From positions 1-45,249 of the forward strand of contig JACCWJ010000028.1 of assembly GCA_013697705.1 (NCBI GenBank): a stretch of 45,249 nt of DNA. The letters run 5' to 3'. How positions within the stretch are numbered: position 1 is the stretch's first letter; every line of letters starts with the position of its first letter. Under the pieces are notes generated by a model. It was not told the origin of the DNA. It saw nothing but the letters and a program-made list of their open reading frames with translations, and ran no database searches. Shown here one piece after another: positions 8,207-16,600 of the stretch. The DNA comes from Gammaproteobacteria bacterium. Its GTDB lineage: Bacteria; Pseudomonadota; Gammaproteobacteria; UBA6002. Made by a program: the position numbers and the translations under genes.

Positions 8207-9187
8207 TCATAATATTGTTTCAGCAGCTAATCGTAAGCTGACTTCCCCATGTAAAAATCGAACTTCTTTTTCTTCTGCTGTTTGTAGAAGCAATTCACCG
8301 TTGGCATTAATTCCTTTTGCGATTCCGACATACTTTTTGCTGGGAGTAGAAATTTCTACTTGTTGGTCATAATAAGCATCTAACGCTCGCCAATATTTTG
8401 CATATGCTTTGAAACCCTTCTGTTGGAAAATCGTCATCATTTCAATGATCTCTTCCACAATATAAGCGGCAATGCAATTACGTTCAGGTCTCTGACCTGT
8501 AATTCTGGCTAGATCAATCCATTGTTGATCGATGGCAACTTGCGAAGGCATGTGAATATTTATACCGATACCGATGATGACTTGTGTAGTGGAATAACTT
8601 TCTCCCGACATTTCGATTAAAATCCCGGCAATTTTTTTATTATCCCACAAAATATCATTTGGCCACTTGAGCTTAATATTATGAATGCCAACTCTTTCTA
8701 ATGCATTCGCAACGGCCACACCTGCGGCTAAACTCAGCCCGCCTAATTCACTGGGATCTTTATTAAATGACCATAAAATAGAAAATATAATATTGCCACC
8801 GAAGGGCGAAATCCATTTTCGAAGACGCCTGCCTCGCCCTTGTTTTTGATATTCAGCAAATACAATAGTGCCAGATTTTTTTTCGCTGGCATGGTTTAGG
8901 AGGTATTGATTAGTAGAATCGACTTCGTTTAATACTTCAAGGTGCACTTGTTTCAGTGCAGAATCAGAAAGCTTATTTTTAATTGCATCAAGATTTAATA
9001 AGTCTAATCCATTATCTATTTTATAGCCCTTACCTTTAACACTTTGAATGTCGATACCCATCTCAGCTATTTGTTTTATCATCTTCCAAATGGCGCTGCG
9101 AGTGATTTGCAGAGATTGACCTAACTCTTCACCTGAGTGAAATTTTCCATCCGCTAGCAATTTAATTAATGCGTATTTTAATGACAT
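8207..9187 (-). CDS. birA: BirA: biotin-[acetyl-CoA-carboxylase] ligase and biotin repressor
   Basis: The bifunctional 326-residue protein activates biotin to biotinoyl-5'-AMP, attaches it to the AccB lysine, and as the dimeric holo-repressor binds the bio operator. The N-terminal winged helix (about 1-60, GEELGQSLQITRSAIWKMIK) is present, so this is the regulatory type. The catalytic domain shows GRGRRLRKW (117-125), the biotin/AMP loop, then FGGNIIFSILW, KWPNDILW (174-181) and KIAGILIEM. E. coli has a glycine where this loop has Leu122. The gene starts 18 bases after the bioD stop and is the last gene of bioB-bioF-bioD-birA, so the repressor is probably made from the operon it controls. A cognate operator lies at 12037-12069. 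uvrB converges on it. Confidence 0.95.
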   Translation of the reverse strand: MSLKYALIKLLADGKFHSGEELGQSLQITRSAIWKMIKQIAEMGIDIQSVKGKGYKIDNGLDLLNLDAIKNKLSDSALKQVHLEVLNEVDSTNQYLLNHASEKKSGTIVFAEYQKQGRGRRLRKWISPFGGNIIFSILWSFNKDPSELGGLSLAAGVAVANALERVGIHNIKLKWPNDILWDNKKIAGILIEMSGESYSTTQVIIGIGINIHMPSQVAIDQQWIDLARITGQRPERNCIAAYIVEEIIEMMTIFQQKGFKAYAKYWRALDAYYDQQVEISTPSKKYVGIAKGINANGELLLQTAEEKEVRFLHGEVSLRLAAETIL

Positions 9188-9205
9188 CAGTAGTCCAGAT
9201 AGGGG

Positions 9206-9883
9206 TTAAATTAATAGCTCAAGCTTTAGATAACTTTCCGCGACCGTATTATTTTCTTGAAAGGGAAGGGTACCCAGATATGGCGCTGAAATCCAGTGCT
9301 TTAAGGTCAAAATATGTTGTTCCATCGCTGGCGTTTCGGGAGCTATGATGTTTGCTACCCATCCTGCAGTGATAATATTTTCTTTGCAAATTGCGTCCCA
9401 TGTTAATAAGGCATGATTTAAACAACCCACCCGCATGCCTACGACAAAAATAATGGGTACGGCCAATTGAATCGCTAAATCAATGGTAGTCTCATGCTCG
9501 TTTATGGGAACTTTCCATCCGCCAATGCTTTCATAAAACACATAATCCACAGGTAATTCACGTAACAATTTCAATTGAATACCTAAACGCTTGAGACAAA
9601 TAGGTTCATTTATAGCGCTAGCAGCAATATTAGGCGAGACCGGCAGGGGAAAGCAAAGTGGGTTAATTTGTTCCCGCAAAAGAGGCAAAGAATTTATGCG
9701 TTGATAACTTAATACATCGTCATTATCACCAGCAGCGTTAAGCCCACAAGCAATTGGTTTACAGCCAATCACTTTGAATTGTTGATGTTGTAACCGTTTG
9801 ATCAGATGATTAGTAACATACGTTTTTCCCGCATCGGTATCTGTTGCAACAACAAAAAATGCTTTAGCTAATTTTGATGGCAT
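9206..9883 (-). CDS. bioD: Dethiobiotin synthetase
   Basis: BioD closes the ureido ring: 7,8-diaminopelargonate + CO2 + ATP gives dethiobiotin, the penultimate step of biotin synthesis. The 225-residue protein opens with FFVVATDTDAGKTYVTNHLI, which carries the BioD P-loop (T-D-x-x-x-GKT), followed by the substrate-lysine region VIGCKPIACG and YESIGGWKVPIN, the counterpart of the family EGAGG motif. The start was set at the ATG at 9883 because the P-loop then lies at the usual distance from the N-terminus; a longer frame from 9934 adds 17 unrelated residues. The start lies inside the last codons of bioF (20-base overlap), so translation is probably coupled. Confidence 0.93.
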   Translation of the reverse strand: MPSKLAKAFFVVATDTDAGKTYVTNHLIKRLQHQQFKVIGCKPIACGLNAAGDNDDVLSYQRINSLPLLREQINPLCFPLPVSPNIAASAINEPICLKRLGIQLKLLRELPVDYVFYESIGGWKVPINEHETTIDLAIQLAVPIIFVVGMRVGCLNHALLTWDAICKENIITAGWVANIIAPETPAMEQHILTLKHWISAPYLGTLPFQENNTVAESYLKLELLI

Positions 9884-11024
9884 GAGATAAAGACTCCAAT
9901 AAAAAATCAATGTGTGATCGAGTGTGCTCGGCACAAAGGGTAATCCTTAAACGCGAACTTGATTGGGGCACGGTAGGGGGGCGTATTGCTTTTACATATA
10001 ATCCTTTTAATCCTAATTGCCGACTAATTTCCAAAGTCTTTTGCGGACAACCCAAAACAAGGGGTTGGATCGGCGTATTTGAATTACTCGTTTTCATTCC
10101 TAATTGATGCGCGCATTTACGATAATATCGAATTAGCGCGTGCAGATTCTTACGTCGCGATTCATCTTCTTGAATAATTTTCAAGCTTGCCAATGATGCA
10201 GCGGCCACCATGGGTGGCAGGGCAGTTGTATAAAGATAAGGTCGCATTTGTTGAATTAAGTTATCGATGATTAACGCGCTACCGGCTACAAATGCGCCAT
10301 AACTTCCAAAAGCTTTCCCCAGCGTGCCGACTAAAATAGCAACTTCTTTCTGTCCTAAATTATAAAGTTCCAATGCACCTCTACCTCGTTGGCCGAGTAC
10401 ACCAATGCCATGTGCGTCATCCACCATTATTAGGGTGTTATTTTTTGTAGCTATACGATGAATTTTATCTAAGGGGGCAACATCGCCATCCATGCCAAAT
10501 AACCCTTCGGTAATGATCAGTTTATTAGGCGCAGAACGTTGGCAATGCTTTTCAAGAGTCGCTAAATTACAATGGGGATAACGTTTAGTGGTGGCCCTAC
10601 TCATCAGGCAGCCATCAATGATGGAGGCATGGCATTGTTTGTCTGCATAGATTTCATCTTGGCTAGAAAATAACGTGCTGATAATACCTGTATTCGCCAT
10701 ATAGCCCGATGACACTAATAATACGCGCGGATAATTTAAAAACTCAGCAAGCTTGTCTTCTAACAGCTTGTGTAGGTCAGTGTAACCGCACACTAAATAC
10801 GCAGAGCCACTTCCCACGCCATATTTTCTTAAAGCATTTTGACAAGCTTTTATGACAGCAGGGTGCTGTGATAATCCGAGATAATTATTGGATGAAAATG
10901 AAAGGGTTTTTTTTCCATCCAGATTAATAAACATGCCTTCATTGGGCTCAATTTGTTGCTGTGACCTCAGTAGAAAATTATTGTTTCTTGCATCCAGGCG
11001 CTGTTGTAATGTTGCATCGAACAT
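9864..11024 (-). CDS. bioF: 8-amino-7-oxononanoate synthase
   Basis: BioF is a PLP enzyme of the alpha-oxoamine synthase family. It condenses pimeloyl-ACP (or pimeloyl-CoA) with L-alanine to form 8-amino-7-oxononanoate. Motifs: SFSSNNYLGLSQHP (42-55), RKYGVGSGSAYLVCGYTDLH (67-85), VLLVSSGYMANTGI, VDDAHGIGVLG (201-211) and the PLP Lys237 in GTLGKAFGSYGAF. At 386 residues it is full length. It begins 1 base after the bioB stop and overlaps bioD, so the three genes form one tightly packed operon. bioC and bioH, which make the pimeloyl precursor, are not in this window. Confidence 0.97.
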   Translation of the reverse strand: MFDATLQQRLDARNNNFLLRSQQQIEPNEGMFINLDGKKTLSFSSNNYLGLSQHPAVIKACQNALRKYGVGSGSAYLVCGYTDLHKLLEDKLAEFLNYPRVLLVSSGYMANTGIISTLFSSQDEIYADKQCHASIIDGCLMSRATTKRYPHCNLATLEKHCQRSAPNKLIITEGLFGMDGDVAPLDKIHRIATKNNTLIMVDDAHGIGVLGQRGRGALELYNLGQKEVAILVGTLGKAFGSYGAFVAGSALIIDNLIQQMRPYLYTTALPPMVAAASLASLKIIQEDESRRKNLHALIRYYRKCAHQLGMKTSNSNTPIQPLVLGCPQKTLEISRQLGLKGLYVKAIRPPTVPQSSSRLRITLCAEHTRSHIDFLLESLSHAIKIS

Positions 11025-11025
11025 T

Positions 11026-11991
11026 TTAAACGTAATCCAATGCTTTCATGCCCAACCTTTCGAGAAGTGCTTGATCTTTCTGAATAGAAGGGTTGCGAGT
11101 GGTTAATAATTTTTCTTCACCATAATGGATAGAATTTGCGCCGGCCAAAAAACACAGTGCGTGCATTTCATCACTCATGCTATCTCTGCCACAAGATAAA
11201 CGCACATAAGATTTGGGCATTAAAATTCGAGCAGACGCAACGGTACGTACAAATTCTAGTGCGTCGAAATCGGGCGCATCATCAAGAGGGGTGCCTTTGA
11301 CGCGTGCTAATAAATTTATCGGCACGCTCTCAGGATGTGTTTCTTGGTTTGCTAAATTCAATAATAATCCCACTCGATCTTCTCGAGTTTCGCCCATCCC
11401 CACAATACCACCGCAGCATACTTTGATGTTCGAACGTCTGACATTTTGCAGCGTGTCTAAACGATCTTGATACGTCCGAGTCGTGATAATTTCAGGATAA
11501 TATTCGGGGGAAGTATCCAGGTTATGATTATAATAATCCAAGCCTGCTTCTTTGAGCTCATCTGCTTGTTCCGGCGTTAACATGCCCAGGGTAACGCAGG
11601 TTTCCATGCCTAATTTTTTGACGGCGATAATCATCTGCTTCACAGCATCAAGATCTTTTGGTTTAGGGTGTCGCCAAGCCGCCCCCATGCAAAATCGCGT
11701 CGCTCCATTTTCTTGAGCGCGCTTCGCATAGTCGAGAACTTTTTCTACAGTAAATAATTTTTCGATACTAATCTCAGTTTTATAACGTGCACTTTGCGGG
11801 CAATAAGCGCAGTCCTCAGGACAGGCTCCGGTTTTGATACTAATTAAAGTTGACGTTTGAACCACGTGAGGATTAAAAAATTTTCGGTGTAACGTTTGAG
11901 CGTGATAGATAAGATCCATAAAGGGAAGGGTGTAGATTGCAGTTACTTCCTCTGCGTCCCAATTATTCCGAATTTCAAAATTAGCCATCAT
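11026..11991 (-). CDS. bioB: Biotin synthase (radical SAM)
   Basis: BioB inserts sulfur into dethiobiotin to give biotin, using S-adenosylmethionine, a [4Fe-4S] cluster and a sacrificial [2Fe-2S] cluster. The radical-SAM triad Cys57-x3-Cys61-x2-Cys64 is seen in [44 protein letters not shown] and [10 protein letters not shown] (with the conserved Arg ligand of the second cluster) are further family blocks. The length of 321 residues is close to the usual 320-350. It is the first gene of the minus-strand operon and diverges from bioA across 89 bases that hold the BirA operator. The start used is the first of two adjacent Met codons. Confidence 0.98.
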   Translation of the reverse strand: MMANFEIRNNWDAEEVTAIYTLPFMDLIYHAQTLHRKFFNPHVVQTSTLISIKTGACPEDCAYCPQSARYKTEISIEKLFTVEKVLDYAKRAQENGATRFCMGAAWRHPKPKDLDAVKQMIIAVKKLGMETCVTLGMLTPEQADELKEAGLDYYNHNLDTSPEYYPEIITTRTYQDRLDTLQNVRRSNIKVCCGGIVGMGETREDRVGLLLNLANQETHPESVPINLLARVKGTPLDDAPDFDALEFVRTVASARILMPKSYVRLSCGRDSMSDEMHALCFLAGANSIHYGEEKLLTTRNPSIQKDQALLERLGMKALDYV

Positions 11992-12036
11992 GAGTCCTTG
12001 TAATTCTTTTGCTTGATGATATTGTGTGAGCGCATC

Positions 12037-12069
12037 TTGTCAACTAAATTAACTTATTAAAATTTACTG
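12037..12069. promoter_or_regulatory. BirA operator between bioB and bioA
   Basis: TTGTCAACT (12037-12045), 15 bases, then AATTTACTG (12061-12069) fits the proteobacterial BirA consensus TTGTAAACC-N14/15-GGTTTACAA. Mismatches occur in the outer positions, but the TTGT.AAC and TTTAC cores and the spacing are kept. It lies in the 89-base divergent region, where one bound dimer could repress both directions as in E. coli. Confidence 0.7.
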
Positions 12070-12080
12070 ATGGCTAAAAA

Positions 12081-13382
12081 ATGATCACTGAAACTAATTT
12101 CAAAACGCACAAAATTTGGCATCCTTGCTCTCAAATGAAGGATTACGAAAATTTCCCCCCTCTGAAAATAGCCAGTGCTCGGGGTTCCTACCTTATTTTA
12201 GAAGATGGCACGCAAGTGCTCGATGCGATTTCAAGTTGGTGGTGCAAAAACTTGGGTCATGGCCACCCAAGATTATTGAGCGCTTTGATGGAGCAAACAA
12301 AGTCATTTGAGCATGTGATCTTGGCGAATACTACTAACAAAAATATTGAGGCGCTTTCTTCTCAATTAACGGGTCTGACTGCTAATCTCCGCAAAATTTT
12401 TTATGCCTCCGAGGGATCTTCAGCGATTGAAATAGCACTAAAGTTAGCGGTACACGCTACAGAGTTAAAGGGTCAATCCCAAAAAAAAGAAATTATTGCA
12501 CTCAGCAATGGTTACCACGGCGAAACCTTATTTGCGATGGCAGTAAGTGATTTAGGCCTATATCGCAATGCTTATGAACACCTTTTGCCCAAAACTAATT
12601 TTATCCGAAATCTACCCTATGTTAATTCAAGAAAAGAGGCTCTTTGGGCCAATTGTGATGGTAATTGGGGGTTAATTGAAACACAGCTTGAGCCACTAAA
12701 AGAGACAACTTGCGCCCTTATTTTAGAACCCATTGTGCAAGGCGCGGGCGGTATGCAGGTATATAGCCAAGATTTTTTATCTAAGCTACGTAGTTGGTGT
12801 TTTAAAAATGATGTGTATTTGATTGCAGATGAAATCATGACGGGATTTGGACGCACAGGAAAAATGTTTGCCGTTGAACACGCTGGAATAGAGCCTGATA
12901 TCTTATGCCTCGGAAAAGGAATGACCGGCGGCGTTTTGCCCATGAGCGCAGTATTAATGACAGATGACATCTATGAACTTTTTTATAATGATTATGAAAC
13001 ACAAAAATCATTTTTACATTCACACACCTACAGTGGCCATGCACTTGGGGCCGCTGTAGCACTGGAATGTCTTCAGGTTATGCAAGATGAAAATATAGTG
13101 ACTGGCGTGATAGCGCTGGAGCAGAAATTACATGACGCTATGCACTATGTGAATGAAACCACTCACAAGTTAACTAATATTAGGACAATGGGAGGCATCG
13201 TGGCTGCTGATCTCATCCCAGATGGCACAGCACGCCAAGGCTATGAAGTCTACCGCAGAGCCGTCGCAATGGGCGCCTTACTACGACCCCTAGGCAATAC
13301 GATTTATTGGCTTCCGCCGCTCAATATAAGTAGTGCAGATATAGAGAAGCTGGGCGATATTACAATCCGGGCGCTTACGTAA
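12081..13382 (+). CDS. bioA: Adenosylmethionine-8-amino-7-oxononanoate aminotransferase
   Basis: BioA converts 8-amino-7-oxononanoate to 7,8-diaminopelargonate, using S-adenosylmethionine as amino donor. The 433-residue class III aminotransferase shows HIWHPCSQMKDYENFPPLKI-like N-terminal sequence, DAISSWWCKNLGHGHPR with the conserved tryptophan pair, YASEGSSAIEIALKLA, SNGYHGETLFAMAVSD, ADEIMTGFGRTGKMFA and the PLP Lys279 in LGKGMTGG. It diverges from bioB and is probably controlled by the same BirA operator, 12 bases before its start. The last ~45 codons are repeated downstream at 13487-13621. The gene ends ITIRALT-stop, whereas the downstream copy ends ITIQALSAR-stop, so the current stop may have been created by a small deletion or recombination. 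Confidence 0.97.
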   Translation: MITETNFKTHKIWHPCSQMKDYENFPPLKIASARGSYLILEDGTQVLDAISSWWCKNLGHGHPRLLSALMEQTKSFEHVILANTTNKNIEALSSQLTGLTANLRKIFYASEGSSAIEIALKLAVHATELKGQSQKKEIIALSNGYHGETLFAMAVSDLGLYRNAYEHLLPKTNFIRNLPYVNSRKEALWANCDGNWGLIETQLEPLKETTCALILEPIVQGAGGMQVYSQDFLSKLRSWCFKNDVYLIADEIMTGFGRTGKMFAVEHAGIEPDILCLGKGMTGGVLPMSAVLMTDDIYELFYNDYETQKSFLHSHTYSGHALGAAVALECLQVMQDENIVTGVIALEQKLHDAMHYVNETTHKLTNIRTMGGIVAADLIPDGTARQGYEVYRRAVAMGALLRPLGNTIYWLPPLNISSADIEKLGDITIRALT

Positions 13383-13399
13383 ATTATCAAAATGTATTC

Positions 13400-13486
13400 G
13401 TAGCCTGGATGAAGCGGAGCGTAATCCGGGTCTCTTTCATACAAGATAGCGGAGACCTGGATTACGCTCCGCTTCATCCGGGCTAC
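13400..13486. repeat. Inverted repeat element (35-bp arms) after bioA
   Basis: Left arm 13400-13434 begins GTAGCCTGGATGAAGCGGAG and right arm 13452-13486 ends GCTTCATCCGGGCTAC. The 35-bp arms are complementary except for two positions that still allow G-U pairs, with a 17-base spacer. GTAGCC(C/T)GGATGAAGCG...GTAATCCGGG is a REP-like palindrome type common between genes of gammaproteobacteria. It separates bioA from a duplicate of the bioA 3' end, suggesting it took part in that rearrangement. Confidence 0.8.
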
Positions 13487-13621
13487 GGCAGAGCCATTGC
13501 CTGGGGCCTTACTGTGCGGCCCTTAAGCAATACGATTTATTGGCTTCCGCCGCTTAATATAAGTAATGCAGACATAGAGAAGTTGGGAGATATTACGATA
13601 CAAGCGCTTAGCGCACGTTAG
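13487..13621 (+). pseudogene. Duplicated 3' end of bioA
   Basis: These bases repeat bioA from about 13256 to its stop. The frame reads GRAIAWGLTVRPLSNTIYWL followed by PPLNISNADIEKLGDITIQALSAR, against RRAVAMGALLRPLGNTIYWL then PPLNISSADIEKLGDITIRALT in bioA. The DNA differs at roughly one base in ten, so the duplication is not recent or one copy came by recombination with a related strain. No independent start, promoter or ribosome binding site is apparent; it is a gene fragment. Confidence 0.85.
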
Positions 13622-13627
13622 TTAGAG

Positions 13628-13671
13628 TATTCCCCGGGTAGCTTCGTTGCTGAAGGAAAAGCCGGGGAATA
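13628..13671. terminator. Hairpin between the bioA fragment and the large minus-strand gene
   Basis: TATTCCCCGG (13628-13637) pairs with CCGGGGAATA (13662-13671), leaving a 24-base loop. A short T-run (13674-13677) follows on the plus strand. The large gene ends at 13677 on the other strand, so a terminator serving both convergent units is likely. Confidence 0.5.
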
Positions 13672-13676
13672 GAGTT

Positions 13677-16600
13677 TTACTTGAAGGAATTATTATTATT
13701 CACATCTTGCGTGGTTAAGCTTTCCGCTTCGTCTGCTAATTTTTGCAGTGCTTCTTTTTCTGCAACTATTTTTTGACAAATACCAAGTCCGCTTTCAGAA
13801 TTTAAAAGCTTTCCTAATTCCTCTAGTCCCTTTGGTCGTTGAGTATCTGGTGTGGCTTCAGATGCTTTTTTTACAGCCATAGTAACTGGATCATCCCATT
13901 CTTCATCAGTAATTTCAGGTATATTAGGGTTTGTGGGTTTATTAGGGGATTGTATAGAGTGTCTTCTCAAATTTATTGCCTGCTTTAGAACATTTGCAAG
14001 TGCCTCATTATCATTGACACTAGGAGATTTGGTATTGCTAATACTATGAGACTTAGTTAAAACGTTTCCTTGTTGCATATATTGCTTCAAATATAGGTTA
14101 GCTGTACGAAGATCTGTTGGATCTTTAAGATTATTGCGAATTGAATCGTAAAGTTCTTGGCTCAAACCGAATCTGTCATCACTGCCCTTCAAACTTTGAC
14201 TTCTAATTGAGTCAAAAAACGAAGGTGCCTTTGAAAGTGTTGGCTCACGTCTATTAGCAGACGTTGAATTATTAGAATCAGTATCAACCGCACTTTTTGG
14301 CTGCGGCGGTGGCGGCGGAATAACATTGTTTACTGGCTTGGATGGTGGAGAACTATTATTATTTTCCTTGGATGCCTCCGCGTTGTTATCTTTTAATTTA
14401 TCATTTGAATTAGAGTTCAATTGAGAAATTATGCCAGTGTGGCTATTTTGGGATGGAACATTATTGTTGTCATTAAGATTAGGATTGTAATTATCGGACC
14501 CAAATCTGTTTAGCTCATCCTTAGTAAATTTCGTACTCAATGCACGAAAAAATCTTTTTGCTCCTTCCGGGTTCTCCTTTACTAGCGTAGTCGCCGAACT
14601 GGACGCCGCATTATCAGTGTCGACATTAATTGTGTTGTTTTTGTTTTTCTGAGGCTCGAATTGTTCCCGTGATAATTGTAGTGAAACATCATCTATAGCC
14701 ATTCTTAATTGAGGGATTTTGTCTGCAAGAGAGCCCCTTTCTAATACATTTAAATCTTTTAGACAGTCTTTTAGCTTTGTAATTACCTCTTGTTCTTTAT
14801 CCGTAAAAATCATTCCAACTAAAGAAACTGCACCTTCATTATTGTTGGAGGCTGCTTTTAGTACGCCCAAAGCAATAGCTTCATCAGTTTTAATTGCAGT
14901 AAAGATTTGATCCGAAATTAGATGGGTTACTGCAGGTACTGCTAGACTCAGTTGAACGCATTGTTCATTTGATAAGGGGAGACCAGGTAATAAAAAGGGC
15001 AATAATCCTGAGTGCTTTTTGATGATCTTAAAATCTTCAGGATTCTTTTCAACAACATTATTTGAAAAATATCGCTCAAAAATTGCTTTCCTTAAAGGTC
15101 CATCTCTTTCCAGTAGCGCACTTATGGCGGCAGGACCATAGGCACCTCCCCCGGTAAAAAGAACTTGAGAACGTGGAAAACGATCTATTCCATCTTTCTG
15201 GAATTCACCTTTATTAATATTGAAAATTAAATCTGAAATTAATTCCACCCGCTCATCTTCGAGGATAATTTCCTTATACAAATCATGGATATGAAAATAA
15301 GGGGACTTATCCTGCAGCGCCTGTTGGACCGGGAGATCTAATGAGCTGGAGTAGGAAGAAAGGATTTCACTTAATCTCGGGGATAAACTAATAGCTTTCA
15401 AAGAAAGAGGGTCCATCCCATCGATGATTAATGTATATAACTGCTGGCCTGTAAAATTTAATTTTCCATGCAATAAAGGACTTTGTATGGCTTGATCAAT
15501 TCTAGACTGGAAGTGGGGAGGCCACTTCTTCATCTTTTCTCGATATTCAGATGCCGCTTTAATGTATGAGTTTATATCCTTCTGAACTGTTTTACCCAAG
15601 CGACTCAATTTACAATTGAGTAATTCATCGAGTAGTTCTTTATAATCAGGAGAATTTGCCCAGTAAACAACTGCCTTGAGCAAAGTTGGACTCAATCGCT
15701 CGGGGGGGACAGAATCCACCAGCAGTTCGATAAAGTGTTTTGGATTTCCCTCAAATTTTAAATCAATATTTTCACATTTGCTATCTTGTACCCAGTGTTG
15801 TTGTTGAATTGTAGCGTCGTACAACATTGAGGTTTCTGCCGGGTATTTAAATGCAAGTTCATGTAATTGTGCAGTAGTGGCATATCGTCTGAAATATTCA
15901 AACGCGTATTTCTTTTCTGTGGCGCTTAAATCCAACTGCAACATTCCAGTAATAAACCTTGAGTGTAGCTCAGTAAGTCCCTGAAATGGGCCGGCTGGTT
16001 TCATGTCAAAAATTTTATGCAAATAACCTTGGCTGACAATGGCTTTCATTATTGAAGGTGATTTGGAGGCCAGTAAGTAAAGAGGAACAGTGCTAGCACG
16101 GGTAGAATATTGCAGAAGACAATTTATTAATCCCGTATCCGATTCTATAATTTGGTCAAATCTGTCACCTAGCCCATTCAATATGCTCTGGAAGCCTGCT
16201 TGACTTTTTTGGTAATTTTCTTCACTAATATTTGGATGACTTTTAGGACAGTAAGGACGATCCAACAAAAGATCAATAATAGGAATACCCACTATTCCTG
16301 GATAGAAATAAATGCTTTTAGATAAAAACTCTAGCTTGACCTCTGGTGATTGGTTATCAAATGCACGACGCTTGATCTCTGGCCATAATTCACTATCGAG
16401 TGCCAACCCTTTTAAAGCCACTGGACTGAGTTGATCAGCATTCAACATACTTACAATATTACTTATTTCAGTTTGCTGTTCTACTTGTTGCTGTTCTACT
16501 TGTTGCTGTTCTTGCTGGGGAGGTTTGGGGCCTTTTCGGAATAAATCTAGCTTCCCTCGGACTTTCTTATCCGCTAAGACATTATTAATGATGCTGACTT

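Noticed and set aside
15120-15160. Patatin-like GGGAYG in the large protein
   Set aside because: No GxSxG nucleophile motif or catalytic Asp-Gly follows at the expected distance, so a phospholipase call is not justified.
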